Under the pieces are notes generated by a model. The model had not been told where the DNA came from. It saw nothing but the letters and a program-made list of their open reading frames with translations, and did not search any database. Of a stretch of DNA of 64,000 nucleotides, positions 43,824 through 54,020 are shown piece after piece. The number at the start of each line of letters is the position of its first letter. Positions within the stretch are counted from its first letter, which is position 1. A program made the translations under genes and the position numbers. The stretch lies in assembly GCF_947179165.1 (NCBI RefSeq), contig NC_077237.1, positions 86,342,341 to 86,406,340 of the forward strand. The letters run 5' to 3'. The DNA comes from Solanum dulcamara. Its lineage: Eukaryota > Streptophyta > Magnoliopsida > Solanales > Solanaceae.

Positions 43824-46422
43824 TGTAACACCCCTTAAAATGTTATTGATTCATGGATCCTTTCATTCATGAAGTCCAAATAAATTATCAAAAAAACTAT
43901 TTAATTCAAGCATAAAACTTTATGGATTTTCATATCATGATTCTAATTGCATAGATTATTAAATATTTGAAGTTTAATCACCTATCTTATGTTAGTTTAT
44001 GTTGGCTCTTAAATGCATTAATGTTTTTTTGATTTATGAAAGGTCCTTATATGAAGACATAAAAATGTTTTAAAGTATTTTGATTATATTATGATCTCTC
44101 ATGTCTAAAGTATTTTGATCATAATTATTTCTCTCATGACTAAAGTATTTTGATTATATTATGTTCTCTCATGACTAAAGAATTTTGATCATGTTCTAAA
44201 GTATTTTGATCATGTTCTAAAAGTATTTTGATCATGTTCTCTCATGCCTAAAGTATTTTTATCATATTCTAAAGTATTTTGATCATATTCTAAAAGTATT
44301 TTGATCATGTTCTCTCATGCCTAAAGTATTTTGATCATGTTCTCTCATATCTAAAGTAATTTGGGCATAACTTTTCATAGGATGATCCAAATTATGTGAT
44401 TCAAATTTCTGAGTAACCACAACATCATTACCTACAACTTTCATGAAGAACACATCTTAAGATTCGGAGTTTAAGTAGATCAAATAAATTGATCTTTGCA
44501 AGACATAGTGCTGTGACGGAATGGAGTATTTGTAGAATAAAATTCATATCTCGATGTAGAATGCTCCAAATCGGATGATTCTTGAACTAACTGAAACTAC
44601 ACTTCTATATCTACAATTCTTATGAAGACACCAAATCTTAATAAGGAATTTATCTTATTCAAACGCAGCTTCGAAAACGAATATTCCGTTAAAAGATATT
44701 TCATCTCACCTACCATACAAAGATCTAGAACCATTTGACATCATCCATGACATCAAAATTCTTCATTGAATTTTTAAGATCATCCTTTATGATTATATTT
44801 ATTTATTGTTAGGTCCCTCCTCCACACCTATAAATACCCACCTTATTTTCTCATTTTATTCATCAAGCTTTCTTAAGCAATTCTTCTCTCTATATACTTC
44901 TTCTCAAATATAGTTTTAGTTTTAGTAGTATAAAAATACTACTCCGGTGATTCTTATACTCCGGGTAGTACACAAAACGCTCCGGAGAGAAGAAAAGGCT
45001 AGGGATCTAAGAGTGTTCCAATTCGGAGTAAACCTTCGGATTTAAGGTATATAAGGCTTTCATAGCATTGGATTGAGTTCGTCCATGCGCTCAATATTTA
45101 AATTAATTATAATTGAATTATAGTTGAATTTTATCCAAATCTTGAATTCTAAATGAAATAATTCTTCTTCTATTGAGTTGGATATATTTATGCATTAATA
45201 TTATTATTATTGTTATCTCTCATATTATTGGAATTATTGTTCATGGCTACTTTCCCATGAATCCTAATTGATTTAATGTTCATGAATATTTTTATACATG
45301 TTTTGAGTAAAGATGTTGGCTTTTTATTATTTTCATTGATAAAAAGAAAGTTATATGAATTAATACTATATATGTATTTTATTGAATTTTGAAAGAGCAA
45401 AAGAGTTGAGTTTGAATGAATTTGAGCAAATGATATTTTGAGTAAGATATTTTGATGAGATATAAATAATATTTTTGGAAGTATAATGATTGATGAACAT
45501 GAAATGAGATGAGTTTGATGATTTAAATTAAAGTCCAATGAGACTAGATGATGAGTTTAATATGAACACATATTTTGGGAGTAGTATTGAGCACCGAGTT
45601 GGGTAAGAGTTTAATTGACTCAAACCCCAGAACTACGTAGCCAGCGTAGGATGGAGGCTATGCCTCTTAAGTCCCAAAAAGAGGACTTTGATGAGTGGAT
45701 CCAAGATGGTGATGTCCTTTACCCTGGCAAGGTATTGGATGGATGTGGCAACGACATCGCTTCGTTGTATCATCGCTAGCTCATAAGTGATGGTTGTCGG
45801 TTAGAGAAACTCCCAACTGAGTAAGCATTGCTTATTACTATTATTTTTATTATTATATTTTAAACTTGCATTACATATTGATGTTGAGATGATGTTGAGT
45901 TTTGAGATGAGTTTTCTTGAGAGGAGTTTCTTGATATCTGTCCTTACCTTCCTGCCATTTTACATACTCGTACATTCCACGTACTGATGTCATTCGACCT
46001 ACATCGTTTTATGATGCAGATACAAGTGTTAGAGATCCTCAATAGGCGCATCGTTGAAGATCATTTCTTTTCGGCTATTTGGTGAGTCCTTCTTGTATTC
46101 GAAGGAACTCCTTATCCTTTTATTATTGTTAAGTGTGATGTTTCTTTTGAGGTAGCCATGGACATGTCATTGGCACCATCTAAGAGTATTAGAGGCTTCA
46201 TAGACAGAGTTTGATGATGTAATCCGAGTAGTTCTCCTTAGAAACTACTTCTTCTAAAAATTATCATTTTTTTCTTTTAATATTGATGATGACAAGCCCA
46301 CATTAGTATTCTTAAGTCTTCCGCTGATGAACAAATGAGTAATGAGACCAAGTGGTTCTCTCGAAAGCCAGAGATAGTTTCTGAGTGCCGGCCACGCCTA
46401 GGGTACCCTCTCGGGTGTGACA
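43824..46422 (+). mobile_element. 2.6-kb gypsy-type solo LTR
   Basis: 2599 bp from TGTAACACCCC to GGGTGTGACA, with perfect 5-bp duplications TTTTC at 43819-43823 and 46423-46427. The uninterrupted counterpart at about 53360-53372 confirms the site. TGTAACACCC..GGGTGTGACA ends and the length are typical of chromovirus (Tekay/Del) gypsy LTRs. CCTATAAATACCC (about 44828) is a likely TATA box. There is no internal gag-pol, hence a solo LTR formed by recombination. 44080-44350 is a minisatellite of 'taaagtattttgatcat(gttctctcatg)' units. Confidence 0.9.
44080..44350 (+). repeat. minisatellite inside the gypsy LTR
   Basis: At least nine imperfect copies of 'aaagtattttgatcat', spaced 17-33 bases apart, alternating with 'gttctctcatg'. 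Confidence 0.85.
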
Positions 46423-46760
46423 TTTTCTTCTCTCACTCCACCACTTTCTCTTATCATACCCCCCTCCAAATTAAATTTTTAGACATAATTGCTACTTATT
46501 GTAATTTCTTTTATAAAATTTCTTTTATAAGAAGTGATAGTTTAGATATGAAACTCACACTTTCAAATTTTTTAATTTTATTTTTATTTTTTAAATTTCT
46601 CTCATAAAAGAACAAAATTGTACTATACTTTCTAGAATGGGACTACACGATGAAACGTCAATTATAAAAAAAATAATTGTAATTAATAAATAAAACAAAA
46701 TGAATTATATGGTCGTTTAGTTGGAAGATTCATCTGACTCCACCAACTTTATAGATGTAA

Positions 46761-47060
46761 AATTAATTTAGCACATGAAAATAAAAGCCGTACATCAAGT
46801 TGGAATGGGTTAAATTGAACTGAGCATATATATGTTTGGCGGGTTAATTTGGGCATAGTTGAATTTAATCGATCTAAAAGCTTGGACTAATTTAAGCAAT
46901 CTAGTTGATCGCTGGGTAAATTTATGTGTCAAGCTGATATTTGAGTTCAAGTCTGAGTGTATGTATATGTATTTTGCTAGTTAAATATAAAGTGCAAGTG
47001 GGACTCTTAAGAACGCAAGTCTTTAGATAAAAATCTTGCGATTTTGATAAAAGAAAGACA
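46761..47060. other. intergenic, nothing seen
   Basis: AT-rich, no gene or repeat recognised. Confidence 0.5.
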
Positions 47061-47061
47061 A

Positions 47062-47240
47062 TATTATAAGGGCAGTCCAGTGCATTAAATTTTCATTGTG
47101 TGCATGGATCGGAAGAGGGTCAGACCACAAGAGTCTATTGTACGCAGTCTTATATTGCATTTCTACAAGAAAGTGTTTTCGTGGCTTGAACTCGTGATCA
47201 CCTGAATAACTTTATTAGTTACATCAAGATTCTTCTTCCG
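47062..47240 (-). mobile_element. near full-length Au-type SINE
   Basis: On the minus strand: GGTGATCACGAGTTCAAGCC (B-box region), AAACACTTTCTTGTAGAAAT, ACTGCGTACAATAGACTC, TGGTCTGACCCTCTTCCG and TGCACTGGACTGCCCTTAT. This is the most complete Au copy in the window, and the head with the tRNA-like promoter is present. Confidence 0.85.
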
Positions 47241-47453
47241 AACAATATTACACTATATTCTAAAAAAATGTTTGTCTCCTACCTTGACCAGATGGATGAA
47301 CCGACTATTAGCTCACATGACTTTGAAACTTCACGCATTCTGGTATTGTACTTTTCTTTTCTTTTTGTATTGATTAGCAAAACTCATACGGAATACGAAC
47401 AATTCAACTTTGAAAGGTAAGATTAAAGGACTTTGAAAATGAAAATAAAAATA

Positions 47454-47458
<5 letters not shown>

Positions 47459-47495
<37 letters not shown>
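47459..47495. repeat. (TA)n microsatellite
   Basis: About 18 TA repeats. Confidence 0.9.
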
Positions 47496-47497
<2 letters not shown>

Positions 47498-47679
47498 ATA
47501 AAAACGAAATAAAATTAAAAATAAATTTCTAATTTAAAGAACTAGAAAATCAATTGAACTTTGATGAGATGACTTGATATTACTCCTTCCGTCCCAAATT
47601 GCACTCTACATTTTGCTTTTCAAAAATCAGTTTGACTAATCACCAAAGCTAATTAAATTAGATTAATCTAATGCAATAA

Positions 47680-47800
47680 CAACACATTCAGTGTAGTCAC
47701 ACAAATAGGATTTGGAGAGGGTAGGATGTATCCAAACCTTACCACTACCTTTGTGGGGGTAGAGAGGTTATTTTTCGAAAGACCCTTCGCTCAAAAAAAT
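47680..47800 (-). mobile_element. LINE 3' end fragment
   Basis: Inverted tail: 'ggagagggtaggatgtatcc', 'aaccttaccactacctttg', 'gtagagaggttatttttcg', 'aaagaccctt'. No coding part. Confidence 0.7.
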
Positions 47801-48127
47801 TGTATTCGAATCAGGATTGCAAGAAAAATATGGCAGCAACATATATAGCAATATAAAAAAAAACAAATAAAGCTATAGATTACGCTTCAATATTTTAAAA
47901 TTAAAATTTAGATATATGAAAAATATATGAATAGTACTATAAATTGCAATTTTCCTTTTGTCGATATAGTAAAACTGTATATCGTCAACTATTGATTAAA
48001 ATTCATATAATTTGACTCTTGAAAAATAAAATGTGATAAATATTTTGAGATGATCAAAGTAAATACGATAAATATACAAAGTTTGTGGTGTCTGCATTGT
48101 TGTTGACTTGTCGGACTTAATGTAGGA

Positions 48128-48300
48128 AACATGTACCAATATGTGTTGTGGTGTAGTGGTGTGATTGTTTCACCCTTAACTAGAGGTCTTGAGTTTGAGC
48201 CCTGGGTATAAATTTTTTTTTGTTGGGAGCGTCACCCCTGAATGGGCCCTGCAATACGTGTGGGGCTCCACGAACATCAAACACTGGATGAAAAATAAAA
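48128..48300 (+). mobile_element. tRNA-derived SINE
   Basis: TGTTGTGGTGTAGTGGTGTG (A-box zone), GGTCTTGAGTTTGAGCCC (B-box), then GGGAGCGTCACCCCTGAATG, GGGCCCTGCAATACG and GGGGCTCCACGAA, with an A-rich tail. This is the best-preserved member of the family also at 8130 and 26650. Confidence 0.85.
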
Positions 48301-50479
48301 AAAAAACAAAAAGAAAACACGTGAAATTTATGCGGATACAATTTGACAATAATATTCCAATTAATATTATCATAATTTTTAGGAAAATGATTTGAGTAGA
48401 TAGCACATTCAATGGACCCTATTGGAAAATCAGCATTTAGTCATACATGTGGGATAAGTAATTAAATTAATTAAAGAGTTTGATTGAGTAATGTTACATC
48501 AACTATTTAATTTGGCTACTTTTCTGCAAATAATTAAATTTATTGTTTGTTCACGGTTAGATGAGTTACTATTTTAGATAATTCTTCAATAATTAATTAA
48601 TTAATTATTTGAATAGGAAGTTTCAGATTAGAAAAAATTACCTAAATACACAATTAATTTTATTATATTCTTCAAAAAATTTTACCATTTGAAAAAATTA
48701 CAAAAATTTCTTCTCTCCTATTTTCGGATACATCACTTTACATGATGTATCGGTCGGATACATCACTTTACGTGATGTATCGGGATATCGAATACATCAT
48801 TTTGGGATATATCAAGATTTCACCAAATTTGAGGGATTCTTGTAATTAAAAAAAAAGTAGAAATAAGATTAACACTATAGAATTTATGTACACTGCGCGT
48901 AAAGATTATTACAGCTTACTTTCAAGAATCTATTTTGGCCCAATGAGGTATCCTCCAATAAGTGGAAAGTCTTCTACTTGCGTGTTAGCTTAGATAGGCC
49001 AGAGAGGATCAAAAGATCGCTTCTTTCATCAAAAAGAGTTTATAACTTATTCAGGTTTTTGATGTATTAAATCTTCTAATATATGTTAGAAAAATATTTT
49101 AATTATCTTTAGTTTTAACAAAAATCACCTTTTCACTATTTTTGATATTTGGATATTAGGAAAGGATCGATCATTAAGAACCTATTTATGATTTTGCGAC
49201 GCACAAGCAAATTTTCTAGTTTTCCTATATATAAACTAAAGTTCAATAGTATGAGTTTGAACATTATTGTTGTAGATAAAAGATTGATATTTAAGTAAAG
49301 AAGGTTAGTAAGCGGAGGTGGGATCTAACACAAATATTCCATGATTTTTATTCATACAATGTATTCATATTGAGACATGAGCCAAAATATTTATAAATAG
49401 TTAATTATGAACGTTGATATTATTTTATGTTAATTTGAGACTATTATAAAAATATACAAATTTTAAAAGATGAATCCATCTCTGACAAATCTTTCTTTCC
49501 CCAAATTTTTTGATAGTGCATCACTAATTCTCGGATTTCTCAATTATAAAAAAAAAAGTTAGGAAACTCTAGTTCATATTTTTGGGTTTAGAGAATTTTC
49601 TTTAAAAAAGATGCAATGTGTTGCTTTTGAAAGTCTTTTACTTATTCAATAAGTATATTTTAATTTTAATTCTAAACATGATGCCAATTTTTCAATAAGT
49701 ATATTTCCTTCCTTTTTCAATTTTGGAGTTTTGGTCAAGAATCAAAATTAGGACATTTCTACTATAGTAATAAAATAAAGGAGATATACTTTACCTAGAT
49801 TCAAATAGACGGACCAATAAGATAGTACTGTCTTGTCGAGTACGATTCTAATAATATATTTGAATTATTATATTTTTATCACTAGTACAATTTTTTTTTT
49901 TTATTGACTTCTTGATGTTAGTATTTATTTATATATAATTGCTTAGTTTGATTTGAATGCGTCCATTTCTTGCCATTGGGTATTATGCCTCTTGAGTATT
50001 AAACTTTGAACGAATTTTCTAATTCCATTTATTTTTATTTGTCACATTTTACTTCACGAGAATCGATCAATTTAATTAATATTTGAAGTTAAATTAAATT
50101 AAATTAATTTAATATTTTAAATTTATATCTTTAAAAACTATACAAAAAATACTATAAGTTGCAATTCTTCTTATATTAATACAATGAGAAAAACATTTTA
50201 AAATATTTGTCAAAATTCATATAGATTAACTTTCGATAAGTGAAATGTGATTAGTAAAAATGATCGGGGGAGAAGTAAACTTGGAATGAACTTCTTGGAA
50301 ATTAATGAAACAACTATCAAGACTCCAGTACAATCAAGCCTACTCATCCTTGAGAATTTGTGATGGAAAATGAAGCAAGGAAGGAAATAATTAGGCCTCT
50401 CAATATGGCCATCTAGTTGGAAAATTCAAGTACCTCCACCAGTATTACTATAGCCTGCCAAATCAATTAATATATACCA
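48301..50479. other. intergenic with a palindrome-bearing repeat
   Basis: No gene. 48633-48880 holds twice-repeated palindromic GATACATCACTTTACATGAT type sequence and resembles the reverse complement of 61560-61695 in the caleosin intron. The remainder is AT-rich without recognised features. Confidence 0.5.
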
Positions 50480-50518
50480 ACCCCCACCCCCACCCCCTCC
50501 CCCAACCAACCCCACCCC
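50480..50518 (-). repeat. C-rich tract (quadruplex candidate on the minus strand)
   Basis: Runs of 4-6 C separated by A or T. Similar tracts lie at 43765-43791 and 53307-53334 inside the two copies of the 0.7-kb repeat. Confidence 0.8.
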
Positions 50519-51034
50519 GGTATATGAGCGCGTCAATCTTTTGACGTATAATTGAAGTGAACATAAAAATGACTGAACTTCAATTATTTGTGGCAGCAAA
50601 AGTGAATGCAAACGTGGCTAAGATTTAGCCATATTTAATTTGGCTAAAGTTTAATCATGTATGTGCGATCTACCGACTTACCAACTTTAGATGCACTGAT
50701 TTTTTATAGCTTCGTTTTAATATATCTTAAGTTGTTTCGAAGTGAGTAGACTTGTAAAATTTATATACTTTGGGCTTGACTCAACCAAGCAGCCCCAAAT
50801 AGATATTTGTGCATTTACCACTATTTTAACCTATCCAAATTCAAACCAATTGTTCAATTTGACACCCATAAACCAGTATAAACATCATAAAACACACTTC
50901 AATTGTACATTTCATCACATAATCGCTAGTCAAGAAGAGTTTCCAGTCAAAATGGTTAACTACTCTGCAGATCGACCATGAAAATAAAAACAATTGAAGA
51001 AAACTTGCTACAGTTAAGATTGTGAAATCAAATT

Positions 51035-51540
51035 GTGAGGTTCGTGGGATAATTTCGGGAGAGATAGAGGTAGATCGAAAAAGTATCGGGAAGAGGTGAT
51101 TAGATAGGACATGACGCAACATAACTTGGACATCACCTTAGTTAGGAGGATACAGAGTATTCAGATTAGGGTAGAAGGCTAGTATCTATCTGAGCGTTGT
51201 CTCAGTTGTCCTTCCATACTAGCAGTCGTATAGCATTACTCTTGTAGTTTCTTGTTCTTCTATTTCTATTATTATGTGTTATTTCTTGTACTTCGACGGT
51301 AGTATTTTTTTTTTTTGTAGAATCACTATTTATTTATTTATTCAGAAAGTTTTGTCATGCTATTCTTAGTATTTGTCGCAATTCTTTCACTTCTATTATT
51401 TCTTTTTCCGAACTACTTTGTATATTTTTCCTTAAGTCGAGAGTCTATAGGAAACAACTTCTCTATCTATAGAGATAAAATCTGAATACACACCACCCTC
51501 GTCGTACCACATTTATAAAATTACAGATGTTGTGTTGTTG
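51035..51540 (+). mobile_element. LINE 3' end
   Basis: 51050-51185 has the GRDRGRSKKYREEVIR-like and VEG-stop C-terminus. The 3' UTR follows, with 'gtcgagagtctataggaaac', 'caccctcgtcg' and a terminal 'gttgtgttgttg' near 51530. Confidence 0.75.
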
Positions 51541-52981
51541 TTTTATCCTGGTACATATGTAACTATGCATTGACTACTAGTAATAGTATAAGGAAAAGAA
51601 GAAAATTCACTTACATTTACCTACTATAAAAAAAAAAGAGAATTTTTCAATTAAATATGAACAGCCCAAGAATTATGTAATTGTCACACTGTCAACATCC
51701 ACTAATTAAATTGGCATATTAAAAGAGATCCTATATGGATTTGTTCCAAATAATTACCGATGGGCGGCACGTCTCCAAAATTGTTTTAAAAAATCTTTAG
51801 TCAAATTAAGGAAGCATAAGCACTGATGCAACATGAATGAACACACGTTGAGACATCATACGTCTAGATTCAGAATTGAAATTTATGATGCTTTATAATA
51901 ATTTTAACTCAATATATAATAATAACTGAGTTTACAATCAAATATTTATAGACATTATGTACATATATGGGAAAAGAATCAAATATAGTACTCCTAAACT
52001 ATTCAAAATAGGTTAGTTTTATCATGTGTCGTGTTATTGGCTTAAAAATAGCATTACAATTATGTTTTTGGCTCAGAAATTAATGCCCTCCAACTATCAA
52101 AGTAGTTCAACCCACAAATGGTTACTTATGAAGTAGAGTCCAATCTCTACTTGAAGTCAAGACTGAATTCTTGTTGATTCGAGGAAGAACACTTAAAAAC
52201 TAAGAGACAGGAGCCAAGAACTTTCAACGACAAATAAAGATAGTTGAAGAAAAAAAATTGGGACGAAAAAATTGGTTCAACCAAGTAACAAGAAGTAGAT
52301 AGAATTACTTGTTGTTAATTAGTGTAGGAATCAAATAAATGAGATGAAGAACCAGTTAACAACTAAGTAAAATCAATAATTAGATGTTAAATAGTTGAGA
52401 AATCGAAAGATAAAGGAGTGTAGAAGAAGAACTAGGAAGTTTTGACACTTAAAAAAAAAATCGAAGAGTTTAGTGCACCGAGATACCCTTTATATTTTGT
52501 ATTGTGCAAAAAAATACTCATGAATATCAAATTCATAGAGTAAACTAATAATCAAGCATACCAATACTTTGTTACATATAAATTGCTGGCGAAGTGAAAT
52601 GAAAAACTCACATGAAATTATTCTTTCGCCTTTTACTAAAGAATACCATGGTCACTGCTCATTAAACTCTACCCTATCAAATAAAAAATAGAAAACAACT
52701 TCATTCTAATTAACTGAACAAACAACTACTTTTACCATCTAATATGCTTCAAAATTGATCGACTTAATTCCTACTTTTACCACCTAAAAAGTAGAAATTA
52801 AGTCGATCAATTTTGAAGCACTAGTCAATAGGCATCAACTATGAAACATGTGGGTGCTAAACGGGTGGTTGGGCTGAATTTGGACATCGAATTAAATAAT
52901 TCGCTCTAAAGTTACTTAGCTTGAAATAAGTTAAACATCATATTATATTTAGACTAAATTAATTGTGTTCGGCCGAATTCG
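51541..52981. other. intergenic
   Basis: No gene. It contains the strong hairpin at 52745-52820. Confidence 0.5.
52745..52820. repeat. near-perfect 34-bp inverted repeat with 8-nt loop
   Basis: Left arm 52745-52778 (starts TGCTTCAAAATTGATCGACT) pairs with right arm 52787-52820 (ends TCGATCAATTTTGAAGCA) with one mismatch. Confidence 0.92.
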
Positions 52982-53700
52982 CATGCTGGCTCCTCTCTGA
53001 TATCATTTACCACCTAGCTTAAAAGATTTCAATTATTTTTGAGATAAGTGTAAAAAACACACCTAAATTATCTCTTTTTTTTTCAGTTTCATAACTAAAC
53101 TATTGAGACTGTGAGTTTAATATCTAAACTATCACTTATTAGTTTGAAAAATACACCTCTCTTTTATTCTACACTCATCATGGTGTGTGTATTACACTCT
53201 TTCTTTCATGTAAAAAAAATTGTGACATCACACTCCACATGGACAAAAATAAAAAATTAAATAAATTATTACAATTAGTAAAAATTAAAGATTAAAGCAT
53301 TACTATCCCCCCCCCCCCCACTCCCTTCCCCCCCAAAAAATATAAAATAAAATATAAATATTTTTCTTCTCTCACTCCACCAATTCTCTCATCATACCCC
53401 GTCCAAATTTCTAGACATAATGCTGACTTATTGTAATTTCTTTTATAAAGTTTATTTTATAATAAGTGATAGTTTAGGTATGAAATTCACACTTTCAAAT
53501 TTTTTAATTTTATTTTTATTTTTTTAATTTCTCTCATAAAAGGACAAAATTGTACTATACTTTCTGGAATGGGACTACACGATGAAACGTCCAATTATTA
53601 AAAAAAAAACCTAGTAATTAATAAAATTAAACAAAATGAATTATATGGTCTAGTTGGAAGATTAATCCGACTCCACCAACTTTATAGATCCACTTGGCTC
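52982..53700. repeat. ~0.7-kb repeat, copy 2 (uninterrupted)
   Basis: Continuous counterpart of 43441-43823 plus 46423-46760. It shows the empty insertion site 'aaatatttttcttctctc' of the gypsy LTR. Confidence 0.85.
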
Positions 53701-53971
53701 TGTCAAAGTAGGAAAAAAAAATTATGATTACAGAGGAATCAGAATCCAAAAAAAAAAGTATTTTCAAAGTCAATTCTACTAATAAATATTAAATACAATA
53801 TGAAGTCTTGATCAAGAAAAGGTTACATTCAACTTATTTGTTTTAATCAATAAGTAGTTAATATGTCACAGTCTAAAGTCTTAAATTACTTGTCATGTAA
53901 CTATGAAATTTCTAGGAAATTTTATTCTCTATAGTCTATTCTATTCTATTTCAAGCAAACTTAATAGCAAA

Positions 53972-54013
53972 ATGCCTAAATCTCCCTTGAATAGTCGGTT
54001 TTCTCAAAACTAA
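53972..54013 (+). promoter_or_regulatory. uORF before the CNL start
   Basis: ATG at 53972 opens a 13-codon frame (MPKSPLNSRFSQN) that stops at TAA 54011-54013, seven bases before the main ATG at 54021. If it is within the mRNA leader it could limit NLR translation. The transcript start is not known. Confidence 0.4.
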
Positions 54014-54020
54014 ACAAAAA

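Larger units (their letters stand above)
43441..46760. repeat. ~0.7-kb repeat, copy 1 (interrupted by the gypsy LTR)
   Basis: 43441-43823 plus 46423-46760 align continuously with 52982-53700 ('atcatttaccaccta', 'gtgtgtgtattacac', the C-rich tract, 'gggactacacgatgaaacgt', 'gactccaccaactttatagat'). It includes inward-facing 'actaaactatcactta' and 'taagtgatagttta' phrases, so it may be a MITE-like element. No coding. Confidence 0.85.

Noticed and set aside
45188..45538. 116-codon Asn/Ile/Ser-rich minus ORF
   Set aside because: Low-complexity frame inside the gypsy LTR.
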